DNA from: Candidatus Woesearchaeota archaeon
GTDB lineage: Archaea > Nanobdellota > Nanobdellia > Woesearchaeales > GW2011-AR9
NCBI GenBank assembly: GCA_018696595.1
Contig: JABHQW010000003.1
Coordinates: 124,001 to 188,000, forward strand
DNA length: 64,000 nucleotides
Direction of reading: 5' to 3'
Position 1 is the stretch's first letter, and every line of letters begins with the position of its first letter. A model generated the notes under the pieces. The model worked only from the letters and a program-made list of their open reading frames with translations, had not been told where the DNA came from and did no database searches. This document shows, piece after piece, positions 43,201 to 52,278 of this stretch. A program made the position numbers and the translations under genes.

Positions 43201-45314
43201 AAAGCCTCCCAATTACCATTAGATGCTTCTATTGCACTAAGAGCATTATCATGATTGCCACTAAATACTTTCAAATATTTTTCTGCAATTTCTGCAGTTG
43301 CTGTCAGTTGTGCCAGTTCAGTTGCTTCACCTGCATTTTGTGTTAAAGACATATAACTCGCCGCAATCTCAGATTCATAATCTGTAGCCTTAGCAAAATC
43401 CATAATACAATCACCATCACACTCATCAGGGGTACCTGACAATAATTGATTATAAGAGGTAACTATTTCAGCAGCAACAAGTTTAGCATCTTTACCTTCA
43501 ATATAATAAGAGTAAATTGTATCTTCACTGATATCTGGAAAATAATTGTTTGTGAATTCATTTTTATATTGATCCCATTTATCTTTAGTCAATGCATCAT
43601 TCTTACTTGGTTTTATGTTGCCTTTTTTTGCCCAGACTAATTCTCCAGAAAAAGGATCATATTCTCTTATCAAATAACTGCCATCTTTTTTACTTTGTGC
43701 AATTGATCCCACTTCAAATGTAGTACCCGGCTCTTGTTCATAAACAAAATTGTCATCTTCAGAACCAACTTCAATCCCATAACCGGAGAGACTACTAATC
43801 CCAAGAGCTCCTCCTAGAAACTCCCCTATGGGATTTACTAATTTTCCATCCTCACCAATTTCTAAATCATATTCTCCATATTTGCACGTTTTTCCTTTTT
43901 CACACCCTGAAGGTATAGTTTCTAGCTCATAATGAATTGCAAGTGCACTAGTATAATCATTATTCTCCTCATACAATTTAATAGCCGTTTTATAAGCCCC
44001 TATATCTTTCATTATTTTCGCGGCAAGACCTGGATCATTATTTTTAATCGCAGTATTTATTAAATTATGCCCATATAATGTTTTATCTTCATCAGACTTT
44101 GCACGACTATATAACTCCTCATAAAGTTTTGTTGCTTCTCCCCAATCACCGTCTTTCTCTGCCTCAGTTGCTTTAGTTTGAAGAACTTTAGGACCATATT
44201 CAGCTAAAGGATTAACTGGAGCAGCAGCCTCACTTGGTTTTTTAGTTTCAGCAACAGGAGCAACTTCTTCGACAACAGCAGTCTTCGCTTTAGCTGCATT
44301 AACAACATCTACTGCTAATTTCTCTTTAGGGTTTAAAGGGGTTTTTCCTTCCGCCGCTTTAGCATTTTTTAAATGTGTAGCTGCTAAATCTGCCTTGCCA
44401 CCAGAACCTTCTATTACTGCTACTGCTAAATCCGGATCTTTACCGGCAGCATCATAAGCAGCTTGCATTTCACTAACCGTATTACCAGCACCAGAAGCAC
44501 CCTCAACTTTTTTTGCATGACCCAAGTTTCCATCAAAGGCCTCATACATATCAAAAAGAGTATCTTCTGTATTCATCCAACTTTTTTGAGAACTATAATA
44601 TGCTGCCCATTGCTTCACCACTTCTTTATTATAACTTGTTTTTTCGTAAAGTTTAAGTGAACCAGCATTACTTAACCCTAAATTTCCCATTTCTTGAACA
44701 AATTGTGCACCAACATCAACATCACCATCAAAAGTATCTTCATAATCAATTGCAGTTTGAGGATTTGTTTTTGCTCCGGGTACATCTTTCCATTTGTCCC
44801 AAGCGTTCATTCCTTCATTGGTACATGTCCCAGTCGACCCACAATTACTCTTTGAAACAAAATCATCAAATCCTTCAGTAGTTGTAGAGCTTTCCCATAA
44901 ATCATTTCCTATGTTGCCACTAAACCAAAAAAAATCCTCTGAAAATTCCATATTACCTTTAGAATTATAACTTACCCCCTTAAACACATTTGGACCAAGT
45001 TGTTTATGAAAAATCCTTGTTTCACCACCCTTTGTAACAGTACAAAAACCCCCGTAACCATCATCACTAGTAACTTTACTACAAGAAGCATATGAACCCA
45101 ATCCAGTAGCCAATGGCAACCCATCATTCCGATCGAACCAAGCAGTTCCAGCTAAAGCTCTAGCTTCAGAATCACCAACAAAAAACTTAACAGTCTTACA
45201 CCACCAGTTACAATCAGGAACATCTTCAGAAACCTCTTCAATTTCTATCTGACCCAAACTAAACGGACTTAGAACTAATAAAAACACTACAAATAACGAC
45301 ATCATTTTATTCAT
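40275..45314 (-). CDS. giant exported protein with TPR-like, coiled-coil and Cys modules
   Basis: The 1679-aa protein starts with a signal peptide (SLFVVFLLVLSPFSLG, about 5-21). An N-terminal part with Ala-rich helices leads to a TPR-like stretch (about 385-475: DWGEATKLYEEL, DYTSALAIHYEL). A long coiled coil lies at about 925-1010. Repeated small modules with paired Cys and a beta hairpin (CKKCKYWKSEDGKYY, CEKGKTCKYGEYDLEIGEDG, CEPPGCVI) recur through the chain. The C-terminal 500 residues are Cys-rich. There is no C-terminal anchor. Its ATG overlaps the MNT gene stop as ATGA. I do not recognise a family. Confidence 0.85.
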   Translation of the reverse strand: MNKMMSLFVVFLLVLSPFSLGQIEIEEVSEDVPDCNWWCKTVKFFVGDSEARALAGTAWFDRNDGLPLATGLGSYASCSKVTSDDGYGGFCTVTKGGETRIFHKQLGPNVFKGVSYNSKGNMEFSEDFFWFSGNIGNDLWESSTTTEGFDDFVSKSNCGSTGTCTNEGMNAWDKWKDVPGAKTNPQTAIDYEDTFDGDVDVGAQFVQEMGNLGLSNAGSLKLYEKTSYNKEVVKQWAAYYSSQKSWMNTEDTLFDMYEAFDGNLGHAKKVEGASGAGNTVSEMQAAYDAAGKDPDLAVAVIEGSGGKADLAATHLKNAKAAEGKTPLNPKEKLAVDVVNAAKAKTAVVEEVAPVAETKKPSEAAAPVNPLAEYGPKVLQTKATEAEKDGDWGEATKLYEELYSRAKSDEDKTLYGHNLINTAIKNNDPGLAAKIMKDIGAYKTAIKLYEENNDYTSALAIHYELETIPSGCEKGKTCKYGEYDLEIGEDGKLVNPIGEFLGGALGISSLSGYGIEVGSEDDNFVYEQEPGTTFEVGSIAQSKKDGSYLIREYDPFSGELVWAKKGNIKPSKNDALTKDKWDQYKNEFTNNYFPDISEDTIYSYYIEGKDAKLVAAEIVTSYNQLLSGTPDECDGDCIMDFAKATDYESEIAASYMSLTQNAGEATELAQLTATAEIAEKYLKVFSGNHDNALSAIEASNGNWEAFKLEYDGLPEDQQNINGYLTKMKGQPVPPKLERQKRSTSYSVVNVQVPAKAVTGATLFGEGAGCKKCKYWKSEDGKYYRQNEDGIVVELTGTSKNQLIAKGKDVPTLTTITSDAPVQAAAAKAATLATSETAKLGGWGEVFGIDDSVQEAHLGAIVSESAQANKVSKEITETENAITQIGVDVEELQTQTSQLKEDINDKQSDIARYSTWLDDPMIYEEEISAYTEGGLTQKGAEQWLADQLLRLEEEVEEETAQFISKQEEIQNLLKERTSQETSLVTLNEEKIKITEETGQIVIPDNCEPPGCVIQTEAGKETKYWIENGQVFVAKDTSGKGDFLPQGTLENLNIPEGAGFATAGSGYQPHGTSGTALIALDNGYTIVAEAPIDKEKGFQPDPDKQMTVPSNIVKKLVGGEDGKTGELFVSKEGIMTSKIGDEELAKVTNPEVNGEETNIFKIDYKGEKADYYNGNNFMLSTEDGKSYKDSSNRQFEVDETSDGVDKVSGTCKKQEACFKSGDDFYKGISIYDPKQNWFADEFGAMDFTESSDGERTETWLFKIGNVEYEGTSFCKGGEGECDESNIESDVLEEDGYYLSDTNYGEDKKVSDDDVRTYETRTVGLFRYIDAGVGYGNCGKQNPKMVGCEKNIFFTPDNNEIYNCEKGKSREECAQTSKKFSNDAAGYDELCDGEDKCKADVDKRASSRTLHRFFAGDTEWQQTGAQVYDLLDLSGWNSISMALLGDSYATELASEIDQWFAGTVLDERFYSSAICYALESYDVQGTDYAYIETPGGSFQAVASIQAEKTLEKNPMLCVENEEGGFYCPSKLYCNEEDMFCYEDEYAEEPTVGYFYKITWGVSAPFDESLTPYSDEDGAISFNVYIGEKPVYSKSVHLDNGETDGDKINHYSATEYKIEKICIKWFKAPLTASRSSGFDFEPNAIGNVCTKFKKSTKGSVDYDYGSSGESTSVSGGDVKRKQDW

Positions 45315-45898
45315 TTTGCGTAATTCCCCATAAATAACTTAATAATTTCTTCTTTGTCACCAAAGATGATATGATCTTTAACAATCTCTACACCTAAGTG
45401 TTCTTTTTTATTAACCAATTTTTTAAACCCAGTTAAAGTAAAGTAAAAAATGTTGACTTCAAAAGGATAACGTTTCAAAATTTCAGTAATCTTCTTACTT
45501 TTTCTTCCAATCATAATTAAATCCACATCAGAATGATCTTTAGCCAATCCTTTAGCATAACTTCCAAAAAGAATTAAAGGATAATCAGCAGACAGTTCTC
45601 TCAGTAAGAAAGCAATTTTAGAATGATGATACAAAAAGTTTATTTCTTTATAACATTCGACCATTTGAATTAGAGGATAAGATTTATTCAAATCTAAAAA
45701 GAAATATTTATTTCTGCCCGCTCGGGTATAATCTAACATATTCAATTTTTTTAAATCTTCTAATTTCCTAGCTACAGTTCTTTGAGGTTGCTTAATTAAT
45801 CTAGCAAGTTCACTAGCATGCATCTTCTTACCATAATCTCTAGTAAAAGGTACCAGTAAAACCATGTTCCCTGTAATTTTTTGGCTAATATTAGTCAT
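45311..45898 (-). CDS. MNT-type nucleotidyltransferase with N-terminal winged helix
   Basis: The 195-aa protein has an HTH (MHASELARLIKQPQRTVARKLEDL, about 26-49) and a minimal nucleotidyltransferase core LILFGSYAKGLAKDHSDVDL, with GS at 112-113 and the Asp pair at 124 and 126. MNT proteins of HEPN-MNT pairs act as antitoxins that AMPylate the HEPN toxin. Its start overlaps the HEPN stop by 8 nt and its stop overlaps the giant-protein start as ATGA. The catalytic residues look intact. An alternative role is a regulator of the surface operon. Confidence 0.85.
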   Translation of the reverse strand: MTNISQKITGNMVLLVPFTRDYGKKMHASELARLIKQPQRTVARKLEDLKKLNMLDYTRAGRNKYFFLDLNKSYPLIQMVECYKEINFLYHHSKIAFLLRELSADYPLILFGSYAKGLAKDHSDVDLIMIGRKSKKITEILKRYPFEVNIFYFTLTGFKKLVNKKEHLGVEIVKDHIIFGDKEEIIKLFMGNYAK

Positions 45899-46340
45899 TT
45901 TTGGCTAAATCCTTTCGCAATATTTTAATTTTATCAAAATCTAGTTTGTCAGAAAGTTCTTGACACTTATGAACAAAATGTGAAACTAATTCTGAATCAA
46001 TCTCCTTTACATCTTTAAGATAATATTGAACATCAATTCTTAATTTCTTTAAATTCTTAAGGAAAGAAATTTCTTCATCACTAAAATCAAAAAGGTTCAT
46101 CAGTTCAATAGTACAATCATGAATTTCGCATTTAATTCCTGATTTCATTAAAACAGAATAAAAAGCATTATAACAAGCATAATAAGCAGTAACAATCTTC
46201 CAAGTACCTTTGTTAATTTTCATCGCCATTAAAGAATCATTTGCATCTTTTAAGTAAGCACTAGAAAGATTATCATTGGGTTCTACTAATTCAATCCCTT
46301 TATTCTGTTCCAAGCACCACTTTATCTTGTTCATGACCAA
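45891..46340 (-). CDS. HEPN-domain protein (candidate toxin)
   Basis: The 149-aa helical protein has the HEPN core: TAYYACYNAFYSVLMKSGIK (about 51-70) and LRIDVQYY (about 100-107). The typical R-x4-6-H RNase site is changed to Arg with Tyr-Tyr, as in some R-x-D-V-x-Y HEPN of the MNT-paired group. The ATG at 46340 lies within the stop region of the 1126-aa gene; an ATG at 46334 is also possible. In known pairs the HEPN protein is the toxin; here the altered active site and the setting in a surface operon leave that open. Confidence 0.8.
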   Translation of the reverse strand: MVMNKIKWCLEQNKGIELVEPNDNLSSAYLKDANDSLMAMKINKGTWKIVTAYYACYNAFYSVLMKSGIKCEIHDCTIELMNLFDFSDEEISFLKNLKKLRIDVQYYLKDVKEIDSELVSHFVHKCQELSDKLDFDKIKILRKDLAKND

Positions 46341-49300
46341 CCTCCCTCGCCTACTTGGCTACAATAATCTTGATTCATTGATGGATAACTGTCAACTAAA
46401 CCTAATATGTTATCAACAACATCAATAGCAAATACTAATACTCCAGCGTATGTACAAAACTCATTCCCTTTATTACTTCCAGGACAAAAAGCAATACTAC
46501 ATCCAAGAGAAACTGCTTTCTTAACTAAACCAATCGGGTTTGTCAACAAATTTTTAATAAAGTCTGTAAAAATATTAATAGTTCCAGACGGGATAAACAT
46601 CGTTATCAACTCTCCCCAATAATATTTACATTCTAATAATTCAGATGTCTTTGCACATCCATCAACAGTAGTAATACCCTGGGGAACATAATTCTCTAAA
46701 CAATTAATTTTAACACACTTAATTTGTCTTAACTTTTCCAAGTTATACAAGATTCCGGGGATACATAATCCAATAACTGAAATCCAAATATTATCATACA
46801 GGGAAACAGTCTTCCTCATTCCCGCAGATTTAATTGCGTTAAAGAAATTAATTACCGATTGTTGATGTGCTCCATACCAGTTATTAGAAATAGCACTAGG
46901 ATTACAACTAAATACTTGAACAACTTTTTGTAATGTTCCAATAATTTTGTGTGGCACCTCACGCTCAATAGCACTAGTTCCCGTACAAAATAATGCTGCC
47001 GCTGGAACAGTATAAGTTGGTAAGTCATATCTCCAATCATCTCCAGTACCAGAAACAGATTCAAGGATCGTAGCTATTTTCAATAATAAATTAATGGAAC
47101 CAGACAAGTATCGTACCCATTGAATAATCTTGTTCAACCATTTTAGTTTATCTGGAATTTTATATCCCACATCATCTTTAATATCAGCAATTAACTTGTC
47201 AATATTTTCATCTTTACTTCCGAGAGCAGTAAAAGCAAACGGAACAGACACTTGCACTTCTTGATATTCAGGGAAACGAACAGCTTCTTTACCAACTTTT
47301 GAATATAACTTAAATTTACAAATATACTCTGCATAAACTTCATCAAAATCGCCTTTTGTTTCTCCTAAATTAAACATAGCCTTACCATCAAAAGGAGCAA
47401 ATTCTAAAATCAGAGTTGTTCCTGCTGGACTTCTTTTACCAGAAGCATAATTCTTTTGATATAATAAATTTCGACTAACTTCTGGATAACCAACAACAGG
47501 AGCGGCAACCGCAGTTGCAGCACCGGCCAAAGCTTGAGCAGCTTCTTCCTCAGTCACAGGAGTAGGAACCTCAGTAGCAGGAGCCGCGGAAGCAGAAACT
47601 TCTGCTTGCTCAGCAGCAACAGCATTATAACCAGTATCTGCAGGCACACAATTTCCAGGAGGTAAATCTACTGCTAAAAGTTTAACATTAGGACTACTAC
47701 TTCTAAATCTAACATTAATAGGGATTCTTGTAAAAGTGTATGGAACAGCATCCAAATCAACGAACCTAACTTTAGGATTAACTGAAGAAACTTCCCAATA
47801 ATCTGGACTTTCTTCCGTACTTAAACCAAGCAAATCAAAATCGAACGTTCCCTGTTTTCCGTCTTTACCATCAAAATCTTTAGCATTATTTACCTTCAAG
47901 TCACTAACCCATTTAGCATCATTACCAGCAGTATCTTGAACTTTAATTTCTAACGATACTTCTCCACCATCGCCACTCTTAATCGGGTCAGTATCAAATT
48001 CACAAACCCATTCATTATCATCATTACGATTACAATCATCTTCAGTAAAAGCCATCCAACCAGCACCAACTTCCCGATTCAGTTCATTAAGAGGATATTT
48101 TGTTTCTGCATCCATAACAACTTCATCTAAATTAACTAACACCACTAAACCAGAAACTTCTGCAGCTCTTAACTTAATTCTTAATACGTCTGCACTACTA
48201 AAATAATTTTTATCTTCATTACCATCAAAACCATAAATATTAAAACTTTTTACGGTTGGTCCAGTATTATCAACTATTAATTCAACAGTTTCAAATTCCC
48301 CATCATTACCAACATTATCTTCAAAAGTTTCTAAATTAATAACAGCAATACCATCAGAAGATAATTTAGCAAAAGTTTCCCAATAACAATCAATTCCTTT
48401 AATAGTTTGATTACAAGCAGTAGGCGGTTCAGTGAAACTTTTTTCTAACGCTCCCAAATTTGCCCTAATTCCACTTGAACTAATTCCCGCACCTTGTTCT
48501 TTAACTTTTAAAACAATACGTTGTTCATCAGTCCGAACATAACTCTGGCCCCCATAAGTTCTTTCACTACCAAAGAAATCAATCTTTGGTGGAGAAATAT
48601 CTTTAGTAAATGTTTTAGTGATAGTTTTTTCAATAGAATTACTATATATATCAGTTGCAACAATCTTTACAGAGATTGAACTTTCAGGATCTACATTAAC
48701 ACCATTCCATCTACATTCCCATAATCCTGGTTCATCAGCATCTTCAGTACAATCTCCTTCATCGCCATCAAGATCAACTTGTGAAGAAGAAGCTTCAACC
48801 TTAACTTCATTAGTTTCAATAACCTTAACAACAATATCTGTCTTACCAATAAATTCACCAATAAATTCTCCAAATTGAGTAAAATTCAAACTATCAGCAA
48901 CAATTTCTGGTTTAACAAAATCTCCCCTGAAACTAATAACCGGACTATAAGTAGCATGTCCTAAAAAATCTTCAGCTTTAAGTTTAATTCTTTTCCATCC
49001 TTCGCCTTCAAAAGGTACATCTAACTTATTACTAAAACCAGAATCTAAAGCGTAATGATATTTATCATATTTTCCTAACTCAAAATCTCCTAATGTTTTT
49101 AACAAATCACCAGTTTCAGAGTCAAGAATTTCTATTCTTTTAATACCAATACTAGGAGCATCAACATTCACTTTATCATTAGCAACAAAATCAAATTCTA
49201 CCCAACCTTCATTTACCTGTTTAGCATTTATCCCAGTAATACTTGGAGCAGAACCGTCAGCACTAATAACTTTTTCATCAGAGTATTTGTTCTCGGTCCC

Positions 49301-49711
49301 CAAACTTGATTCTGTATAAACTACTTGGAAATCGTGTTGTGCTTCTTTAATACCATCTGTCAAAGGACTAATATATTTACAGGTAACTCCTAATGGCCCA
49401 TCACTACAAGATCCAAATGGCGCTTCGTGATTACCAATTTTTACAACAACAGAATTAGGATCAACAGCATTACTTGCACCGGAAACATTTCCTTCAGCAT
49501 TTCCAGTTCCAACACCATTAAGTAAAGCTTCAACTGTCCAAACATCACCATCTGCGTCTAAGAATCCTTCTAGTTCTGCTTCTCCCTCATTCTTAGTAAT
49601 TTGAACATTTACTCCCGCATAAACACTAGCAGAATAAAATGGCATACTAATTACTAAAGCGATAACAAATAATCCAGCTAAACTCCATCCTTTTCCTACT
49701 TTATCTACCAT
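46331..49711 (-). CDS. large exported protein with Ig-like domains and helical Cys-rich C-terminus
   Basis: The 1126-aa protein has a signal peptide (about 10-31, ending YSASVYA). It contains several Ig-like/bacterial surface domains (about 33-650), each opening with a motif such as PPKIDFFG, GPTVKSFNI or APSITGI. An Ala-rich, low-complexity linker (about 695-735) comes next, then a helical C-terminal part (about 800-1126) with about a dozen Cys and long hydrophobic stretches (WISVIGLCIPGI, VLVFAIDVVDNI). It lies 19 nt downstream of the pilin-like 792-aa gene and its stop overlaps the HEPN start. I recognise no whole-protein family. Confidence 0.85.
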   Translation of the reverse strand: MVDKVGKGWSLAGLFVIALVISMPFYSASVYAGVNVQITKNEGEAELEGFLDADGDVWTVEALLNGVGTGNAEGNVSGASNAVDPNSVVVKIGNHEAPFGSCSDGPLGVTCKYISPLTDGIKEAQHDFQVVYTESSLGTENKYSDEKVISADGSAPSITGINAKQVNEGWVEFDFVANDKVNVDAPSIGIKRIEILDSETGDLLKTLGDFELGKYDKYHYALDSGFSNKLDVPFEGEGWKRIKLKAEDFLGHATYSPVISFRGDFVKPEIVADSLNFTQFGEFIGEFIGKTDIVVKVIETNEVKVEASSSQVDLDGDEGDCTEDADEPGLWECRWNGVNVDPESSISVKIVATDIYSNSIEKTITKTFTKDISPPKIDFFGSERTYGGQSYVRTDEQRIVLKVKEQGAGISSSGIRANLGALEKSFTEPPTACNQTIKGIDCYWETFAKLSSDGIAVINLETFEDNVGNDGEFETVELIVDNTGPTVKSFNIYGFDGNEDKNYFSSADVLRIKLRAAEVSGLVVLVNLDEVVMDAETKYPLNELNREVGAGWMAFTEDDCNRNDDNEWVCEFDTDPIKSGDGGEVSLEIKVQDTAGNDAKWVSDLKVNNAKDFDGKDGKQGTFDFDLLGLSTEESPDYWEVSSVNPKVRFVDLDAVPYTFTRIPINVRFRSSSPNVKLLAVDLPPGNCVPADTGYNAVAAEQAEVSASAAPATEVPTPVTEEEAAQALAGAATAVAAPVVGYPEVSRNLLYQKNYASGKRSPAGTTLILEFAPFDGKAMFNLGETKGDFDEVYAEYICKFKLYSKVGKEAVRFPEYQEVQVSVPFAFTALGSKDENIDKLIADIKDDVGYKIPDKLKWLNKIIQWVRYLSGSINLLLKIATILESVSGTGDDWRYDLPTYTVPAAALFCTGTSAIEREVPHKIIGTLQKVVQVFSCNPSAISNNWYGAHQQSVINFFNAIKSAGMRKTVSLYDNIWISVIGLCIPGILYNLEKLRQIKCVKINCLENYVPQGITTVDGCAKTSELLECKYYWGELITMFIPSGTINIFTDFIKNLLTNPIGLVKKAVSLGCSIAFCPGSNKGNEFCTYAGVLVFAIDVVDNILGLVDSYPSMNQDYCSQVGEGGWS

Positions 49712-49730
49712 CTTTTTTGTTAATTTTAAC

Positions 49731-52109
49731 TTATTTATATACTGGTTCTAATAAACCACGAACCAAAGGATTCTTACCAATTTGATCCATTTCTGAAATG
49801 AGCATCATATCTTCTAACACTAATGCAGGAACATTATTGGCAACTTCTCCCCGTAATCCAAGTTTATGTAAATCATAATTGAAAACGTAAAACTCAATTT
49901 CTTGTGCTGAATAAAGATCTTCAGGAGTGATTTCCATATAAAATGTTTCCACATCTAAATTAACCACCCCAGTTACAAAACTAGTAATGTTCATACCACT
50001 AATGGTTGCACAATTACTGTCTTCACATCTATCATTTTTAGGAATGTTAAACGCATTCTCAGTAATAACTGCAGCAGTAACTTCATAAATACCAGGAACT
50101 AGTTGTATGGTGGTTGTTTGATTACCTTCAACTCTGAATGAAGTTGAATATTCTTCACTAATAACATTAGGGTTTAAGTCTGCTCTCCTAATCAGTGTAT
50201 AAGTAACAGTTTCATTCTCACCCAATTGTTGAGGACTATCACTTAAATAAAATTCATGTTTCCAACTCTTGCTACCGTTTGCATAGACTGTTGCCAACGG
50301 ACCAATCAAATTTGGTTCAAACAAAGCATCGCCAAAATTGTAAAGACAATATTTATCATTTCCATTTTCATGAGTAATACATTTACTGAACTCATACTTC
50401 TTTGCAGAAACTGGTACCTCTACAATCTTATGTAATTCTATTACTTCTTGTGGATAACCAGCAACAGCATATCCAATAATTCCGGGATTCTCAGTATATT
50501 CATAAGTGTCAATAGGATAAAAATTAGTAAGATACTCATCTTTAACAAACTCAACCACTCCACCATAAGCAGGAGGATAATTGGTTTCTAACTCACCAGA
50601 ATCATCAGTAACGCCTATGATACAATTGTCCTGACTAGGAACACTAAAACCAATTTGTACTAATTCTAATGGTTCTTGATTATAACTATCAATAACTACT
50701 GTTTTGATTAATTCTGTATCCAAATGTTGTTCATCACAAAGCATTGAATCCTTTAAAGCAGTAAACTCTTCTTTAATTGCAAAATTCTCGTCTGGAACAG
50801 CATTATTAATTATTGTTCCTTCCAAAGCAAAAGATAAAGAATACCCTTCACCAGCAAAAGCGGTTTGATCAGCAACAGTAACCATAACCGGGAAACTCAC
50901 ATCATACTGAGTATAATATCTTTGAAAAGTAAAACTAAACGGAATAACTCCCAAAGGACTAGTTACACTAGTTTGAGCGGGTTTAATTTTTGTTTCTCCC
51001 TCGTTAATATCCACATAAGGTTCCCAACCAAAATAATCAAAAGAAACTTCGGTCCCTTCAGCATTTTCTAAAGGAATTATCATGTTATCGTAAGTTTTCT
51101 GGTACAATCCAGATAAGTCAGTAACAGGATATTCATATCTGTAAAAATTGTTACTGCTTAAGTGCCTCAGCATAGGAACATGAGTTGTTAATAATGACTT
51201 AAATTTCTCTTTAACATCAACATCTGTCCAATAAGTTAAACTAAATTCCTCAAAAGTTACTGCAGAAGTTGGAGGAATCTTTGAAGAATCAACATGACCA
51301 TAAATCTGGATTAATTCCAAAGCCAAATTTTCTAAAAAGGTATGATTTCTTTGTGCATTAGAAATGTCAGTCGCGACTTGATAATAATGTTTCAATTTTA
51401 AAGGAATCTTAACATAAAACTGGTCAATTTGGTGTTCTGATTCTCCCTTTGTGCCTTTAACCCGCATTTTTAACCAAAAATTAACACTTTCTTCACCAAC
51501 ACTAACAATTACCTCTTTAGTGTCCTTATCTAAGTTTTGAACTTCAAATCCTTGCTCGGAAAAAGTTTCATAATCAATTAAACATTCATTCAAACTCTCT
51601 TTAACATATCTTGCTAATTGTGATTCAATACTCATCTCAGAATCCTCTGCAGCATATAATTCTGGTCGAAGAGAAGAAAAAGTAACCGCATTTGCTTCGT
51701 TAGGATTGTTATTATAATACCAATAAGGCACTTTTAGTGGTTCTAAATCAATTCCATCAGCTTCAGTAGGATTAATTGCAGAATATTCTCCCATTAAATC
51801 GGGATGGATATAACCACCTTGCTCACCCAAAATCAATAAACCTTTCTTACCAATTTGATTTAAACAACTATCTGTAAATGTTTGTAATGGTTTAAACTCC
51901 TGAGGAACTTCAGATAAAACAGGTTCTTCAGCAGCAAGAATATCTTGTTTTGTAAAAGTTTTAGTAAAATACATGATTCCAGCAAAGGCAAACAAAATTA
52001 CAATTCCAATAATAATGAAAATGGTAACTTGAGCTCTTTTGTTCTTAAGAAAACCTTGACAGAATGTTCTAGTACTATCTCTACTAACATCACCACTTTT
52101 AATCGTCAT
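49731..52109 (-). CDS. 792-aa exported protein with class III (pilin-like) N-terminus
   Basis: The N-terminus has KNKRAQVTIFIIIGIVIL (about 22-39). This is the Arg/Ala then hydrophobic-helix pattern of archaeal class III signal peptides, which type IV pilin peptidases cut. The large exported domain (about 60-792) is beta-rich, with Cys pairs such as CIIGVTDDSGE near 490 and no second TM. A TATA box near 52138-52148 lies about 30 nt upstream of the ATG, so this gene heads the chain that runs to 39453. Long proteins with this N-terminus are common in DPANN; their role is unknown. Confidence 0.85.
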   Translation of the reverse strand: MTIKSGDVSRDSTRTFCQGFLKNKRAQVTIFIIIGIVILFAFAGIMYFTKTFTKQDILAAEEPVLSEVPQEFKPLQTFTDSCLNQIGKKGLLILGEQGGYIHPDLMGEYSAINPTEADGIDLEPLKVPYWYYNNNPNEANAVTFSSLRPELYAAEDSEMSIESQLARYVKESLNECLIDYETFSEQGFEVQNLDKDTKEVIVSVGEESVNFWLKMRVKGTKGESEHQIDQFYVKIPLKLKHYYQVATDISNAQRNHTFLENLALELIQIYGHVDSSKIPPTSAVTFEEFSLTYWTDVDVKEKFKSLLTTHVPMLRHLSSNNFYRYEYPVTDLSGLYQKTYDNMIIPLENAEGTEVSFDYFGWEPYVDINEGETKIKPAQTSVTSPLGVIPFSFTFQRYYTQYDVSFPVMVTVADQTAFAGEGYSLSFALEGTIINNAVPDENFAIKEEFTALKDSMLCDEQHLDTELIKTVVIDSYNQEPLELVQIGFSVPSQDNCIIGVTDDSGELETNYPPAYGGVVEFVKDEYLTNFYPIDTYEYTENPGIIGYAVAGYPQEVIELHKIVEVPVSAKKYEFSKCITHENGNDKYCLYNFGDALFEPNLIGPLATVYANGSKSWKHEFYLSDSPQQLGENETVTYTLIRRADLNPNVISEEYSTSFRVEGNQTTTIQLVPGIYEVTAAVITENAFNIPKNDRCEDSNCATISGMNITSFVTGVVNLDVETFYMEITPEDLYSAQEIEFYVFNYDLHKLGLRGEVANNVPALVLEDMMLISEMDQIGKNPLVRGLLEPVYK

Positions 52110-52182
52110 TATTTATATTAGAGAATTATTTAACATTTATAAAAGTTTGTATTTAGTTAAAGGGAAATAAAGGTAAAATATA

Positions 52183-52259
52183 GGGGCACTACGGCACGGC
52201 GCCTTAGATTTTTTCTCATTTAGTTCGAAAAAATGCGCCTCCATTGGCGGTAGTGCCCC
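52183..52259. repeat. compact three-tier imperfect palindrome (77 nt)
   Basis: Three nested stems share one axis: GGGGCACTAC/GTAGTGCCCC (10 bp, 52183-52192 with 52250-52259), GGCGC/GCGCC (5 bp, 52198-52202 with 52235-52239) and ATTTTTTC/GAAAAAAT (8 bp, 52208-52215 with 52227-52234), all perfect. The internal loops hold 5 nt and 10 nt between the outer and middle stems. GC content of the outer stems is much higher than the surroundings. It sits in the 169-nt gap between the MetRS stop (52279) and the start of the 792-aa gene (52109). No second copy is seen in the window. Confidence 0.65.
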
Positions 52260-52278
52260 CGTAATAGGCAATACCAGT

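Noticed and set aside
40679..44881. several ORFs of 60-116 codons opposite to or in other frames of the 1679-aa gene
   Set aside because: They are shadows of one long, signal-peptide-bearing frame and show the skewed composition typical of antisense frames of AT-rich genes.
52183..52259. integron attC site
   Set aside because: The arms lack the conserved RYYYAAC and GTTRRRY boxes, and no integrase or cassette array is present.
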